Below, piece by piece: positions 18,067 through 26,384 of a stretch of DNA of 64,000 nucleotides. Origin of the DNA: Prevotella sp. (GTDB lineage Bacteria; Bacteroidota; Bacteroidia; Bacteroidales; Muribaculaceae); the NCBI GenBank assembly GCA_023662865.1, contig JAMPIK010000002.1, positions 142,106-206,105 of the forward strand. The letters are read 5' to 3'. Every line of letters begins with the position of its first letter. The stretch's first letter is position 1. The notes below the pieces were generated by a model that saw nothing but the letters and a program-made list of their open reading frames with translations, was not told the DNA's origin and made no database searches. Both the position numbers and the translations under genes were made by a program.

Positions 18067-20610
18067 TTATTTGCGTCTGTTAAAGAATTTATACACCCCG
18101 ACTCCGATTGCCGCTGCCAAAAGCAGGTAGATGATTATTACGGCAACCACTCCGATAGTGTTGGTGACATGCAAGCTCTCCGGGTCGAAATTAAAGGCTA
18201 TTTCATGGTTTCCGGCCGGTATGCGCAGACCGCGGAGTGTGTAGTTGACACGCGCAATCTCCGCCGGTTTGCCGTCGACGACAGCTGTCCAGCCCCACGG
18301 GAAATAAACCTCGCTGAATACGGCCACCCCCCCCTTGGCGGACGATGCCTTGTAGGTGAGTTTGTCGGGAGTGTAATTCGTCAGTTTGATGTAATCACCG
18401 GGCGCGGGCGCGGAGGGCTTGCCGAGGGTTTTTGCAAATGCTTTGTTGGCTACTGCGTCTGTTGCAGTGTTCAGTGAGTCAAGAGCTTGCATCTCCGCAT
18501 CATCGGAGTCTACAAACCTGATATTTCCGACAAACCATGCATTGCCCAAGGCGTCCGGGTTTTCCATTGCCACGGGTACGGGTATCCCGTTCTCGTCCTG
18601 TTGCTCTTGTATTATATACTTGGTGTTGAGCATATTGAGTACATTCCAATTGCCGTTTTGAATTTGACGCTTCATCAGGTCGGAGTATCGGGTCAATTCA
18701 GTGGCATGGTAGCCTCCCACTGTCTTATGGTAGTAAGCGCTGTGATTGGAGGCATTGGAGGTTACGTCAAACACTCGGAAGTTGGGGTCTTTGTCTTTAA
18801 ATATCTGCTCATCGGCTGCATTGGGCTCAAAATCAATGGCTTTCTGAGTGGAGAAGTTATCGTAGTTCACGTATCGCTTGTTCACGCTGTACAGGTCTAT
18901 GAAGCAGACGGCCAATATGGCGGCGACAAAAGCCCATGACTTTTTGATTGTGCCACGCACATAAAGCCACGCCACAGCCGTTCCAAACAGCAGGAAGATG
19001 AATGAGCGTATCGCATCGGTGCTTACCATGCTCAGGCGCAGCTCTTTCATCTGCATGATAATCTGCGAAATCTGTGGGTCTTGCATTATGCCGGCTTCCT
19101 GAAATGCCTTTGCCTCGGCATTTGACAAGCCCGAGCCCATGAGCGATGGGAACAAGAAGAGCAACAGGCATATTACGCCGAGCGTACCACACACCCACAG
19201 CAGGCGACGTTCAAGCCATGCACGTGTTGCCAATATGTCTGATTTTGAGCCGGATGCATTGTCAGTGCAAATGTCAATGATGCGGCTCAGAGCCATCATG
19301 GCGAGTACCGGAATTGTGAACTCGGCTACCACGAGTATGCTTGAAACGGCGCGGAATTTGCCGTAACCGGGCAGGTAGTCGATCAGCGCACGAGTGAGTG
19401 TCTCGAAGTTGTCGCCCCATGAGAAGAGGATACTGAGTATCGTGACTCCGAACAGCCACCATTTCAGCGACCCTCGGCAAATGAACATGGCCAATACTGC
19501 AAGTGCCAAAACAAATATACCGACGTATACCGGTCCGTTGGTCATCGGCTGGTTGCCGAAATATTGAGTAAACCCGTTAGCGTCAAGCCAATATGCTTCG
19601 TTCTCATCAAAGTCGGCACCTTTAATTTGAGTGACGTAGAGCCGCGGGTCGCCGTTCGGATTCGGCTTTATGGTAGCACCTCCTTTGGCGTTGGGCACAA
19701 GCAGTGTGAATGTCTCATCGCCGCTGTAGCTCCACTGTGTGACATATTCGTATTTCACTTGTTCCGGACTTTTCACCGTCTCGCCGGCTTCTTCCTGAGC
19801 GGCGATTTCTTCCGGAGTAGGGGATAGCAATGTCGCTTTGTTGCGGATAGTCTCCTTGGAGTACTCCATTGTATTATAAAGACTTGCGCAGTCTGCCGCA
19901 AGAGCGAGCACCCCGGCACCCGCTACACATGCCGTGCCGATAAGCCATTGCCGCATCCTCTTTTCTTTACGCAGATACATAAAGGCCGCGCCCATAACGG
20001 CAAGAATTACGAAGCCGAAGTAATAAGACATCTGCGGATGGTTGGCAATCAGCTGCAACGAGCCGAACAAGGCTGCAAGAGCCGTGCCCCACAGATATTT
20101 ACCTCGGTAACACAGCCAAATACCGCCAATAGTAGGCGGTATGTAGGTTAGCGTAACGAACTTCCAGATATGCCCGGCACCGATTATGATAATAAAATAT
20201 GTGGAAAAAGCCCACGCCACAGCGCCGAAGAGCGACACATACCAGCGCATTTGCATACACATACCCATGATGAAGAAGCCCGCCATCATGGCGAAAAGCA
20301 AGTTTGCCGGAGCCGGCAGCCCAAGCCCGTAGACGGTATTTACCCAATCAAGCAGCGAGTTGGCCTCGTAGCTCGGCGACATCTGGAAGGTAGGCATACC
20401 GCCCAGTATGGAGTTTGTCCAGCGAGGTGTGTGCCCCGTCTGTTCGGCGTAAGCCTTGGCCTCCTGACCGTTGGCCAGACCTTGACGCATATCGCTCTGG
20501 TCGAGTGTGCGCCCCTCAATGTCGCCGGGATAAAAAAACAATACCGACACAATGGCCATGAAAGCCACTGCCAATAATATATATAATGCTTTCCTTTTAT
20601 CAATCATCAT
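18067..20610 (-). CDS. YfhO-family multi-pass membrane protein
   Basis: With the ATG at 20610 the protein has 847 residues. It has about 12-13 transmembrane helices, large extracytoplasmic loops, and a C-terminal soluble beta domain before a last helix (YLLLAAAIGVGVYKFF). Family blocks include the first loop motif GRTLDQSDMRQG, the WRSNSILGGMPTFQ-like segment (here RWTNSILGGMPTF), and the C-terminal YFPWGWTAVVDGKPAEI...GNHEIAFNF. YfhO proteins are GT-C-like membrane proteins linked to cell-wall glycosylation in Gram-positives; in Bacteroidetes the role is not defined. The frame extends seven codons upstream to a TTG, but the ATG pair at 20610/20607 is preferred. Confidence 0.88.
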   Translation of the reverse strand: MMIDKRKALYILLAVAFMAIVSVLFFYPGDIEGRTLDQSDMRQGLANGQEAKAYAEQTGHTPRWTNSILGGMPTFQMSPSYEANSLLDWVNTVYGLGLPAPANLLFAMMAGFFIMGMCMQMRWYVSLFGAVAWAFSTYFIIIIGAGHIWKFVTLTYIPPTIGGIWLCYRGKYLWGTALAALFGSLQLIANHPQMSYYFGFVILAVMGAAFMYLRKEKRMRQWLIGTACVAGAGVLALAADCASLYNTMEYSKETIRNKATLLSPTPEEIAAQEEAGETVKSPEQVKYEYVTQWSYSGDETFTLLVPNAKGGATIKPNPNGDPRLYVTQIKGADFDENEAYWLDANGFTQYFGNQPMTNGPVYVGIFVLALAVLAMFICRGSLKWWLFGVTILSILFSWGDNFETLTRALIDYLPGYGKFRAVSSILVVAEFTIPVLAMMALSRIIDICTDNASGSKSDILATRAWLERRLLWVCGTLGVICLLLFLFPSLMGSGLSNAEAKAFQEAGIMQDPQISQIIMQMKELRLSMVSTDAIRSFIFLLFGTAVAWLYVRGTIKKSWAFVAAILAVCFIDLYSVNKRYVNYDNFSTQKAIDFEPNAADEQIFKDKDPNFRVFDVTSNASNHSAYYHKTVGGYHATELTRYSDLMKRQIQNGNWNVLNMLNTKYIIQEQQDENGIPVPVAMENPDALGNAWFVGNIRFVDSDDAEMQALDSLNTATDAVANKAFAKTLGKPSAPAPGDYIKLTNYTPDKLTYKASSAKGGVAVFSEVYFPWGWTAVVDGKPAEIARVNYTLRGLRIPAGNHEIAFNFDPESLHVTNTIGVVAVIIIYLLLAAAIGVGVYKFFNRRK

Positions 20611-20631
20611 AATCAGTTTTGCATATTGCAA

Positions 20632-20666
20632 GGAGGACGCTCATGCCGGGCGGCGGAGCGTCCTCC
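20632..20666 (-). terminator. Hairpin between the Lrp regulator and YfhO
   Basis: An 11-bp perfect stem (20632-20642 with 20656-20666), 13-nt loop, lies 24 bp after the Lrp stop codon and 22 bp before the YfhO start. There is no long T-run after it, so it may be a terminator, an attenuator or an mRNA stability element. Confidence 0.45.
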
Positions 20667-20689
20667 AGTAAGTCTTTATGGAACTCCCG

Positions 20690-21214
20690 TTATGCTTCGG
20701 GAAGCTCGATGGGATCTGTTTTGCGGCGGTGGCGAGTCTTGAGCGGACCCTCAACCTTTACATCAATCTGGCGATGTATGCTCTGTTCCAGAGAGATGAG
20801 AGTCTCGGTTTCGGTCACGCCGTCAATGTGCTGAATGTAGTCGTTGAGCAGCTCCATGAGGTGCTGATTGTCGCGAGCGTATACCTTGATAAGCAGAGAG
20901 TACGGGCCGGTGGTGAAGTGACATTCCACCACTTCGCGGATTTTCTCAAGACGCTTTACCACATCGCGGTACATAGAGCCGCGAGCCAATTTCACACCTA
21001 CATAAGTGCAAGTATTATAGCCCAAGGAATGGGGATTGACAGTATAACCGGAACCTGTGATGACACCGAGTTCAATCAGACGCTGTATGCGCTGGTGAAT
21101 GGCCGCCCGTGAGACATTGCATTCCACTGCAATATCCTTTGAGGGAATACGGGCATTCTTCATTACAATGTTCAGAATGGTTCTGTCGAGATTGTCAATT
21201 TTTTCTAATGCCAT
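20690..21214 (-). CDS. Lrp/AsnC-family transcriptional regulator
   Basis: A 174-residue DNA-binding protein. The N-terminal winged helix-turn-helix has the typical LDRTILNIVMKNARIPSKDIAVECNVSRAAIHQRIQRL series (about residues 9-43). It is followed by the RAM ligand-binding domain with GYNTCTYVGVKLARG, VVECHFTTGPYSLLIKVYA and the effector-binding tail. Such regulators sense amino acids. The C-terminal extra 20 residues are basic (KTRHRRKTDPIELP). A TAATTTTG -7 box on the minus strand lies at 21312-21319, giving a leader of about 95 nt. The 199-bp gap to the small lipoprotein gene holds only this promoter and AT-rich sequence. Confidence 0.9.
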   Translation of the reverse strand: MALEKIDNLDRTILNIVMKNARIPSKDIAVECNVSRAAIHQRIQRLIELGVITGSGYTVNPHSLGYNTCTYVGVKLARGSMYRDVVKRLEKIREVVECHFTTGPYSLLIKVYARDNQHLMELLNDYIQHIDGVTETETLISLEQSIHRQIDVKVEGPLKTRHRRKTDPIELPEA

Positions 21215-21311
21215 ATTGTATTTACTGTGTTAAAAAATAAATTCGTTTGGTGCAGGTTGCTTAAAAAAGCATACATTGATTGTAATTTTGGGTCTATTGC
21301 CTTTTCAAGTG

Positions 21312-21319
21312 CAAAATTA
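21312..21319 (-). promoter_or_regulatory. -7 box for the Lrp-type regulator
   Basis: TAATTTTG on the minus strand at 21319-21312. A second TAATTTTG, on the plus strand at 21275-21282, reads away from any gene and is probably fortuitous. Confidence 0.45.
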
Positions 21320-21413
21320 GGTAAAAAAATCAAATTCCCAAAGTTTACCTGTCGCTTTTCAATTTTTTAACATTTTTTTTACCAACGGATAAAGCCGTCG
21401 GCTAACAAGGACC

Positions 21414-21593
21414 TTAGTTTATTGTGTCAGGTTGGAGGTGCGGAACCGGTTCTTCCAAGGTGGATTGAATCTCGACTTCAACGGTTTCGCCGTTGGGGGT
21501 GGCATCGGCTCTGCGGCCTTGGCATGAAACGAACGAGAGTGCGGTCACTGCTATGGCCGCACTCATTGCAATTATTCTTGTTTTCATAATCAT
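21414..21593 (-). CDS. Small lipoprotein (59 residues) at the end of the FKBP operon
   Basis: A short frame from the ATG at 21593 (or 21587) to the TAA at 21414-21416. The N-terminus is a lipoprotein signal: MKTRIIAMSAAIAVTALSF followed by VSC-QGRR, with the cysteine at residue 24. The 35-residue mature part is polar and acidic, ending in QPDTIN. Its ATG overlaps the TGA of the preceding FKBP gene (ATGA), the same coupling as between the two FKBP genes, which supports it being a real gene. No family recognised; it may be a membrane-anchored accessory to the isomerases. Confidence 0.65.
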   Translation of the reverse strand: MIMKTRIIAMSAAIAVTALSFVSCQGRRADATPNGETVEVEIQSTLEEPVPHLQPDTIN

Positions 21594-22201
21594 TTTACTT
21601 CAAGAAGTTCCACCTCAAAATAGAGGTCTTCGTTCGGACCTATGGGGCCGCCGGGTGTACCCTGCGGGCCGTATGCCAGATTTGAGGGGATTATGAACTG
21701 ATATTTCGCGCCGGTATTCATAAGCTGCACACCTTCTGTCCAACCCGGGATAACGCGGTTAAGCGGGAACTCAATCGGTTGTCCGTGAGTGTAAGAGGAG
21801 TCAAACTCGGTGCCATCGAGCTTCTTGCCGGTGTAATGTACCTTGACAATTGCATTTGCGGAGGACGGTTTTGCTCCGGTGCCTTTTTTTACCTCTTTGT
21901 ACATCAAACCGCTCGGGGTGGTCTTGTAACCTTCATGATCCACCTTTGCGGAGGCGTATTTATCGGCGGAATTTGCGGTTTGAGCCTCCGGATTATCCTG
22001 ACCTTCGGCTACGACAGATGTATCTGTTATGTTTATATTAATCTCGGAGTCAGATACTTTGCCTGATTCTACAAATTCTGTTTCGGTGTTTGAGGCGGTA
22101 TCTTCCGCGCTCTTGTCTGCTTTGCAGCTGAAAGCTGTAAAGCCTGCGAATACTACGGCACTCGCAAGCAACAAAAAGTTCTTTTTCATTTTTGAAATCA
22201 T
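21590..22201 (-). CDS. FKBP-type peptidyl-prolyl isomerase lipoprotein
   Basis: A 203-residue envelope protein: a lipoprotein signal ending GFTAFSC-KAD (cysteine about residue 26), an acidic linker of about 60 residues, and a C-terminal FKBP domain with VKVHYTGKKLDGTEFDSSY, FPLNRVIPGWTEGVQLM and the IPSNLAYGPQGTPG block. It catalyses cis-trans isomerisation of prolyl bonds and probably works as a folding chaperone on the periplasmic side. Its ATG overlaps the TGA of the upstream FKBP gene by 4 nt. The FKBP domains of the two neighbours are closely similar, indicating a tandem duplication. Confidence 0.9.
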   Translation of the reverse strand: MISKMKKNFLLLASAVVFAGFTAFSCKADKSAEDTASNTETEFVESGKVSDSEININITDTSVVAEGQDNPEAQTANSADKYASAKVDHEGYKTTPSGLMYKEVKKGTGAKPSSANAIVKVHYTGKKLDGTEFDSSYTHGQPIEFPLNRVIPGWTEGVQLMNTGAKYQFIIPSNLAYGPQGTPGGPIGPNEDLYFEVELLEVK

Positions 22202-22782
22202 TTTACTTTGAGGAGTTCCACTTCAAAAATCAGAGTGCTGTGAGGGGGTATTGCATTGGGTACACCCTGTGCACCGTAAGCGAGGTCTGACGGAATGAAG
22301 AATGTATATTTCGCCCCCTCTTTCATGAGCTGTACACCCTCTGTCCAACCTGGGATTACACGGTTCAAGGGGAATGTGGCGGGTTCGCCGCGATTGAGTG
22401 ATGAGTCGAATACAGTGCCGTCAAGCAGCTTGCCGGTGTAGTGAACGGTCACTTCGCTTGTGGCGGTAGGTTGTGCTCCGGTACCTTCTTTTTCAACTAC
22501 ATACTGCAGGCCGGAGGCTGTCTCCTTCACTTCCGCTTTTTTCTTGTTTTCTTCAAGAAACTTTTTACCTTCTTCTTTTGCTTTGGCTTCAAGCTCACCT
22601 TGCAGTTTTTGGAGGTATTCGTTTATAATTTTGTGTGCTTCCTCAACCGGCATTTTAGGTTCTGTGCGGTCGAATACGCATTTTACTGCGTCTGCGAAAC
22701 TTTCAACATTGATGTCATTGACACCCATTCCATGGAGCTGCTGGCCCATAGCCAGACCCCATGCGTAACTTAATTTTTCCAT
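22198..22782 (-). CDS. FKBP-type peptidyl-prolyl isomerase with helical dimerisation domain
   Basis: A 194-residue protein of the Mip/FkpA/FKBP22 layout: an N-terminal helical dimerisation region (about 1-85, MEKLSYAWGLAMGQQL...), then the FKBP domain with VTVHYTGKLLDGTVFDSSL, FPLNRVIPGWTEGVQLMKEGAKY and FIPSDLAYGAQGVPN. No signal peptide is seen, so unlike its neighbour it is probably cytoplasmic. It is first in a three-gene unit with the lipoprotein FKBP and a small lipoprotein. Confidence 0.9.
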   Translation of the reverse strand: MEKLSYAWGLAMGQQLHGMGVNDINVESFADAVKCVFDRTEPKMPVEEAHKIINEYLQKLQGELEAKAKEEGKKFLEENKKKAEVKETASGLQYVVEKEGTGAQPTATSEVTVHYTGKLLDGTVFDSSLNRGEPATFPLNRVIPGWTEGVQLMKEGAKYTFFIPSDLAYGAQGVPNAIPPHSTLIFEVELLKVK

Positions 22783-22855
22783 TGGTTATATAATTTAATA
22801 ATTTTTCTTTCTGTCTATCTGATAAGTGAACGCGCGAAGAGGGGGATTTGTTGTG

Positions 22856-23836
22856 TCAGCGCAGACACAACCAGCGAGTGGGGTTGAACCGTGGCAAAGC
22901 CATAAGCTGCAAATCGCAGGCGCGATCCTCAATAGTATCCGAACAAGAGCCGATTGTCACCCCCCGGGCAGTGATGGCCTCGCGCACGGCGGCAAGTGCC
23001 TTTTCCGGGGTGTTGTTGTCCTTGCTCAAATGGCAAAGGAATACATATCTCAGATGCGGGCCGACTATCTCTGCGAGGAAACGCGCCGTGTCGGCATTGT
23101 CAAGGTGTCCGTGCTCGGTCTGAATACGCGCTTTCAGATACTCCGGGTATGGCCCCCACCGAAGCATATGCAAATCATAGTTAGCCTCAATCATCAGGAA
23201 ATTAGCCGATTGCATATAAAACCGCGCTCGTTCGCTCACTTGGCCGAGGTCGGTGGCCATCACGAAGCGTTTGTCGCCGTATTCAATGCTGAAACCGGCG
23301 TTGTCGGCGGCATCGTGCGGCACATCGAAAGCCGTTACTGTAAAGTCCGCCACTTTGAACGGAAACTCCTTGAATATAGGTGTGTGATAATCTTTTATGC
23401 GTTTTGAAATATTGTGTCGGCGCAGAATTGCGTTCAGCACCCGGTTGGTGCAATAGAGTTTCAAATGTTTGTTATTGCGGAGCAGCTTGTAGGCATAGCG
23501 CACATGATCCGAATGGTCGTGGGTCAGGCAGAGCCCTTTCACTTGCGACATCGGGACGCCGTTGTTAGCTAATGTTCGCACAATAATGTCGGAGTCCACT
23601 CCGGCATCGACTATAATTCCTCCGCGGCGTGTACCCACATAGCAACTGTTGCCGCTAGAGCCGCTGCCAAAAGATATGTAAAAAATCGGTTCACGCGCCG
23701 GATTGGTATCAATCATATTCAGCCCGGCACGCAATGCCGCCGAACTCATATCGGGGCTTGAGGCCGGGGTAAGCGGTCTCTCTCCGGGGGCGGGCAACTC
23801 CCATTCTTCAAAATTTATGGTCAGCTGCTCGTTCAT
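22856..23836 (-). CDS. MBL-fold metallo-hydrolase, WalJ/YycJ-like
   Basis: A 326-residue protein. After an extra 50-residue N-terminus comes the metallo-beta-lactamase domain with SFGSGSSGNSCYVG, the metal motif THDHSDH (about residues 103-109), the DVPHDAADNAGFSIEYGDKR segment and the later NYDLHML and HLSKDNNTP blocks. This matches the YycJ/WalJ group of predicted nucleases or phosphodiesterases. The start overlaps the stop of the methyltransferase upstream (ATGA). Substrate not known. Confidence 0.86.
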   Translation of the reverse strand: MNEQLTINFEEWELPAPGERPLTPASSPDMSSAALRAGLNMIDTNPAREPIFYISFGSGSSGNSCYVGTRRGGIIVDAGVDSDIIVRTLANNGVPMSQVKGLCLTHDHSDHVRYAYKLLRNNKHLKLYCTNRVLNAILRRHNISKRIKDYHTPIFKEFPFKVADFTVTAFDVPHDAADNAGFSIEYGDKRFVMATDLGQVSERARFYMQSANFLMIEANYDLHMLRWGPYPEYLKARIQTEHGHLDNADTARFLAEIVGPHLRYVFLCHLSKDNNTPEKALAAVREAITARGVTIGSCSDTIEDRACDLQLMALPRFNPTRWLCLR

Positions 23837-24549
23837 TTTGCGGATAACAGGAATATTGTCGGGATTTTATGATATGAGCGTCCGGGCGATTTCCACTTGG
23901 CCGCCGGGCGAGTGACGATGCTTTCGTGCTCCGGGTCTGTGATGGCAGACGCAACGCATACTAACGTATTGGGTTGCAATACTTTGGCCAATGTTTCAAG
24001 CAGTTTGTCGTTGCGATAGGGCGTTTCAATGAAGATATGCGTCATGCCGGTACGCCGGGAGTCGGCTTCCAAAGCCTTGATACGTTTCTCTCTTTCTGCC
24101 TGGCCAATAGTTAAATAGCCGTGAAATGTAAACCCCTGACCATTGAAGCCGGAAGCCATAAGGGAGAGCAATATACTCGAAGGGCCTACGAGCGGTACCA
24201 CTTTATATCCACGCTTTTGCGCCTCGCTCACAACTAATGCACCGGGATCGGCCACCCCCGGACAGCCGGCCTCGCTCATCACTCCGATATCTTCACCCCG
24301 GCTCATAGGCTCAAGCATCTCACTCACTGTCGCCGGGTCGGTATGTACATTCAATTCGCTGAATGTCAGAGTGCCGATATCAATCTCACGGCTGCATCTT
24401 TTTAGAAAGCGACGCGCTGTGCGCACATTCTCCACGATGAAATGCCGCAACGACTTCACAACCTCAATATTGAAGTAAGGAAGTACATTCAGCAAAGGAG
24501 CATCGCTCAAATTTACCGGTATGAGATACAGTATGGGAGTGGCTTTCAT
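23833..24549 (-). CDS. SAM-dependent methyltransferase of the tetrapyrrole methylase/RsmI family
   Basis: A 238-residue protein with the RsmI-like core: LYLIPVNLSDAP at the start, the SEAGCPGVADPGALVV loop (about residues 96-111), VPLVGPSSILLSLMASGFNGQGFTFHGYL, and IFIETPYRNDKLLE. True RsmI 2'-O-methylates C1402 of 16S rRNA. This shorter, divergent form is a paralog common in Bacteroidetes with undetermined target. It overlaps the MBL hydrolase gene by 4 nt. A TATTTTTG -7 box lies at 24562-24569 on the minus strand. Confidence 0.85.
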   Translation of the reverse strand: MKATPILYLIPVNLSDAPLLNVLPYFNIEVVKSLRHFIVENVRTARRFLKRCSREIDIGTLTFSELNVHTDPATVSEMLEPMSRGEDIGVMSEAGCPGVADPGALVVSEAQKRGYKVVPLVGPSSILLSLMASGFNGQGFTFHGYLTIGQAEREKRIKALEADSRRTGMTHIFIETPYRNDKLLETLAKVLQPNTLVCVASAITDPEHESIVTRPAAKWKSPGRSYHKIPTIFLLSAK

Positions 24550-24760
24550 AATAATGAATGCAAAAATACAAAAAATAATTGAAATGACAAGAATTGAATG
24601 AGGAGACCGGGTGTTTCCGTGTACTTACCCGGTATCAACAGGGACTACCCGAACTCGCAGAAACATCCATACAAGACTCGTACTTAAACGTTAAAGAAAT
24701 TAACATAGTTTCATTTTTTTCTCAATAATGCAACTTGGTGTTATTTTTTTTGAAGAAATA

Positions 24761-24792
24761 TTTGCAAGTGTGAAATTGTTTCCATAAATTTG
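24761..24792 (+). promoter_or_regulatory. Consensus promoter of the Cys-rich peptide locus
   Basis: TTTG at 24761-24764, 20 bp, TAAATTTG at 24785-24792. The predicted start near 24797 leaves a leader of about 40 nt before the peptide ATG at 24838. Confidence 0.75.
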
Positions 24793-24821
24793 TAGCCACA
24801 ATATCACTTGATATCCGATAA

Positions 24822-24871
24822 ATTCATAGCAAACCCAATGCCGTTGCTTATGGAACAGAGAAATAGAATAC
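24822..24871 (+). repeat. Direct repeat, copy 1: leader start of peptide gene 1
   Basis: About 50 bp beginning ATTCATA and running through the ATG codons and MEQR codons. It recurs at 25511-25562 with roughly nine differences and one indel. Both copies contain AATGCCGT and TATGGAACAGAGAAA. Confidence 0.75.
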
Positions 24872-25164
24872 ATGAGTTTGTGAGCAAACTTCTTGATTCA
24901 AAACTGAGTGCAAAACAATCTGCCGTTGTCCTGGGCGAGGAGCCGGACTCGCTCTCAAACAAGAAAAAGAAGAAAGCTAATCAAAAAGGAGTGAATACAC
25001 CTTCCTGTGTCAACAAAGAATGCACCAATAGAGCCATGTCAAAATGCCTTGCAAAAAATGAAGTATGCGTAAACTATTCAGCATGTAGACCTGCATCGGG
25101 TTTTGTGAATGCTTTACGTTGTGTAAATACGGTAGATGGACTACAACCCAGTTTGGTGTTTTAA
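24838..25164 (+). CDS. Putative Cys-rich secreted-peptide precursor (bacteriocin/RiPP-like)
   Basis: A 108-residue frame from the ATG at 24838 (a second ATG at 24850 starts MEQRNRIHEFV). The N-terminal 45 residues are helical and charged like a leader (FVSKLLDSKLSAKQSAVVLG), followed by a lysine block (NKKKKKANQKG). The rest is a Cys- and Asn-rich segment with six cysteines (SCVNKEC, SKCLAK, EVCVNYSAC, LRCVN). There is no classical signal peptide. A consensus promoter precedes it; a related frame follows 14 bp later, and a peptide-exporter-type ATPase lies downstream. This context suggests an exported modified or disulfide-bonded peptide. I do not recognise a named family, and no modifying enzyme is present. 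Confidence 0.55.
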   Translation: MPLLMEQRNRIHEFVSKLLDSKLSAKQSAVVLGEEPDSLSNKKKKKANQKGVNTPSCVNKECTNRAMSKCLAKNEVCVNYSACRPASGFVNALRCVNTVDGLQPSLVF

Positions 25165-25178
25165 TCTCATAAACAATC

Positions 25179-25463
25179 ATGAAAAATTAAAGACAAAGAA
25201 TTACAGAATTCGTGGAACAGATTTTGTCATCAGCGAGTGTACAGGGAGAATCATCTGTATTGTGCGGAGTAACGTCTCAATTTGACACCGGGCGTAACTC
25301 ATCTCTTTACAGCAATAACAGATCGGAATTTTGTGCTATAAATGAATCTCTATGCAAAAACTCAAGAAATTCATGTACAAAATCAATCAACATAAAAATT
25401 TGTGAATATTTGGAAAATCCCGATTTCACAAACATTTTAACGGACTACTGTGGACCCGACTGA
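25179..25463 (+). pseudogene. Second peptide precursor with in-frame TAA at codon 4
   Basis: The frame from the ATG at 25179 reads MKN, then TAA (25188-25190), then RQRITEFVEQILSSAS and onward to a TGA at 25461-25463. The part after the stop aligns with the leader of the preceding gene: RQRITEFVEQILSS against RNRIHEFVSKLLDS. The stop sits where gene 1 has CAG (Gln), so a single C-to-T change in a CAA codon would explain it. Downstream there are six cysteines (LCGV, EFCAI, LCKN, SCTK, ICEY, YCGP). An alternative is that translation starts at the GTG 25212, giving 83 residues without half the leader. Either a nonsense-mutated paralog or a gene with an unusual start. Confidence 0.55.
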
Positions 25464-25510
25464 GTAAACCAACATATTTGTTGCCGTTATGTCGCTTAAC
25501 GTCTGATTAT

Positions 25511-25562
25511 ATTCATAACAAGCCCCAATGCCGTCGCCTATGGAACAGAGAAAAAGAATGCG
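25511..25562 (+). repeat. Direct repeat, copy 2: orphan third leader start
   Basis: Copy of 24822-24871. In the peptide frame it encodes MPSPMEQRKRM and then loses similarity, reaching a TGA at 25594-25596. The similarity ends right where the transporter ATPase frame (ATG 25566) begins, marking a likely recombination junction. Confidence 0.7.
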
Positions 25563-25565
25563 TCA

Positions 25566-26384
25566 ATGTCCTATTCGCGTGTGGAAGAGGTGCTGAACAG
25601 CGAAGAGTCAGTCAGCGGCACGAAAAAGGCCGACCCGGCGGCTGATGCGGTGCACTTCCGGGACGTGTGTTTCAAATATCCGGGCAGCGGCTCGCCACTT
25701 GTGCTTCAAAACCTCAACTTCGCAATTCCGAAAGGGAAGGTCACGGCTCTTGTCGGGGCAAGCGGCTGCGGCAAGTCTACCCTGATAAAGCTGCTTCTTG
25801 GTATGTATCCGCCGCATCAAGGGCATATCACGGTAGGCAACGATAACCTTGCCGACATAGACCATGACGACTGGTTGGGCAATTGCGGGGCTGTACTTCA
25901 AGGAGCTACTGTATTTTCCGGTACATTACTTTCAAACATTGCATTGTGCGATGAGACGCCGGATTTTGCTCGTGTCGTTCAAGCCGCAAAGACAGCTTGC
26001 CTGCATGATTTTATTGAGGGGTTGCCGATGGGATACCATACACGCGTTGGAGTGGCCGGAGTAGAGATGAGCGGCGGCCAGAAGCAGCGACTGATGATAG
26101 CTCGTGCGGTCTATAAAAATCCGCAGCTGCTGGTGCTTGACGAAGCCACCTCCTCGCTTGATGCCGGCAACGAGGCGGCAATCGTTGGCAACCTTGACAC
26201 TTTTTTCAAAGGCCGCACCGTAGTAATAGCAGCTCACCGCCTTTCGACAGTGAGCCGCGCTGACAATATTCTTTTTATTGACTCGGGGCGTATCCTTGAG
26301 CAAGGCACCCACGAGGAGTTGGTTAACAAGCGCGGCGGATATTACCGCCTCGTTCGCAACCAATTAGAGTTGGGGACAAATTAA
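25566..26384 (+). pseudogene. ATPase half of a peptidase-C39-type ABC exporter, 5' part missing
   Basis: A 272-residue fragment: a linker typical of type I exporters (YSRVEEVLNSEE) and a complete ABC ATPase with Walker A GASGCGKST (about residues 61-69), Q-loop VLQGATVF, signature MSGGQKQR, Walker B LLVLDEATSS and H-loop AAHRLS. Sequence features (NIAL, GYHTRVGVAG) resemble the SunT/LagD-like bacteriocin exporters. The peptidase and six-helix membrane domains that should precede it, about 450 residues, are absent. Instead an orphan peptide leader lies just upstream. It may be translated from 25566 as a soluble ATPase, but export function must be lost. Its 3' end overlaps the convergent rubrerythrin gene by 4 nt. 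Confidence 0.75.

Noticed and set aside
21275..21282. Plus-strand TAATTTTG as a promoter
   Set aside because: No gene or terminator lies downstream on that strand and no -33 element at the right distance is convincing.
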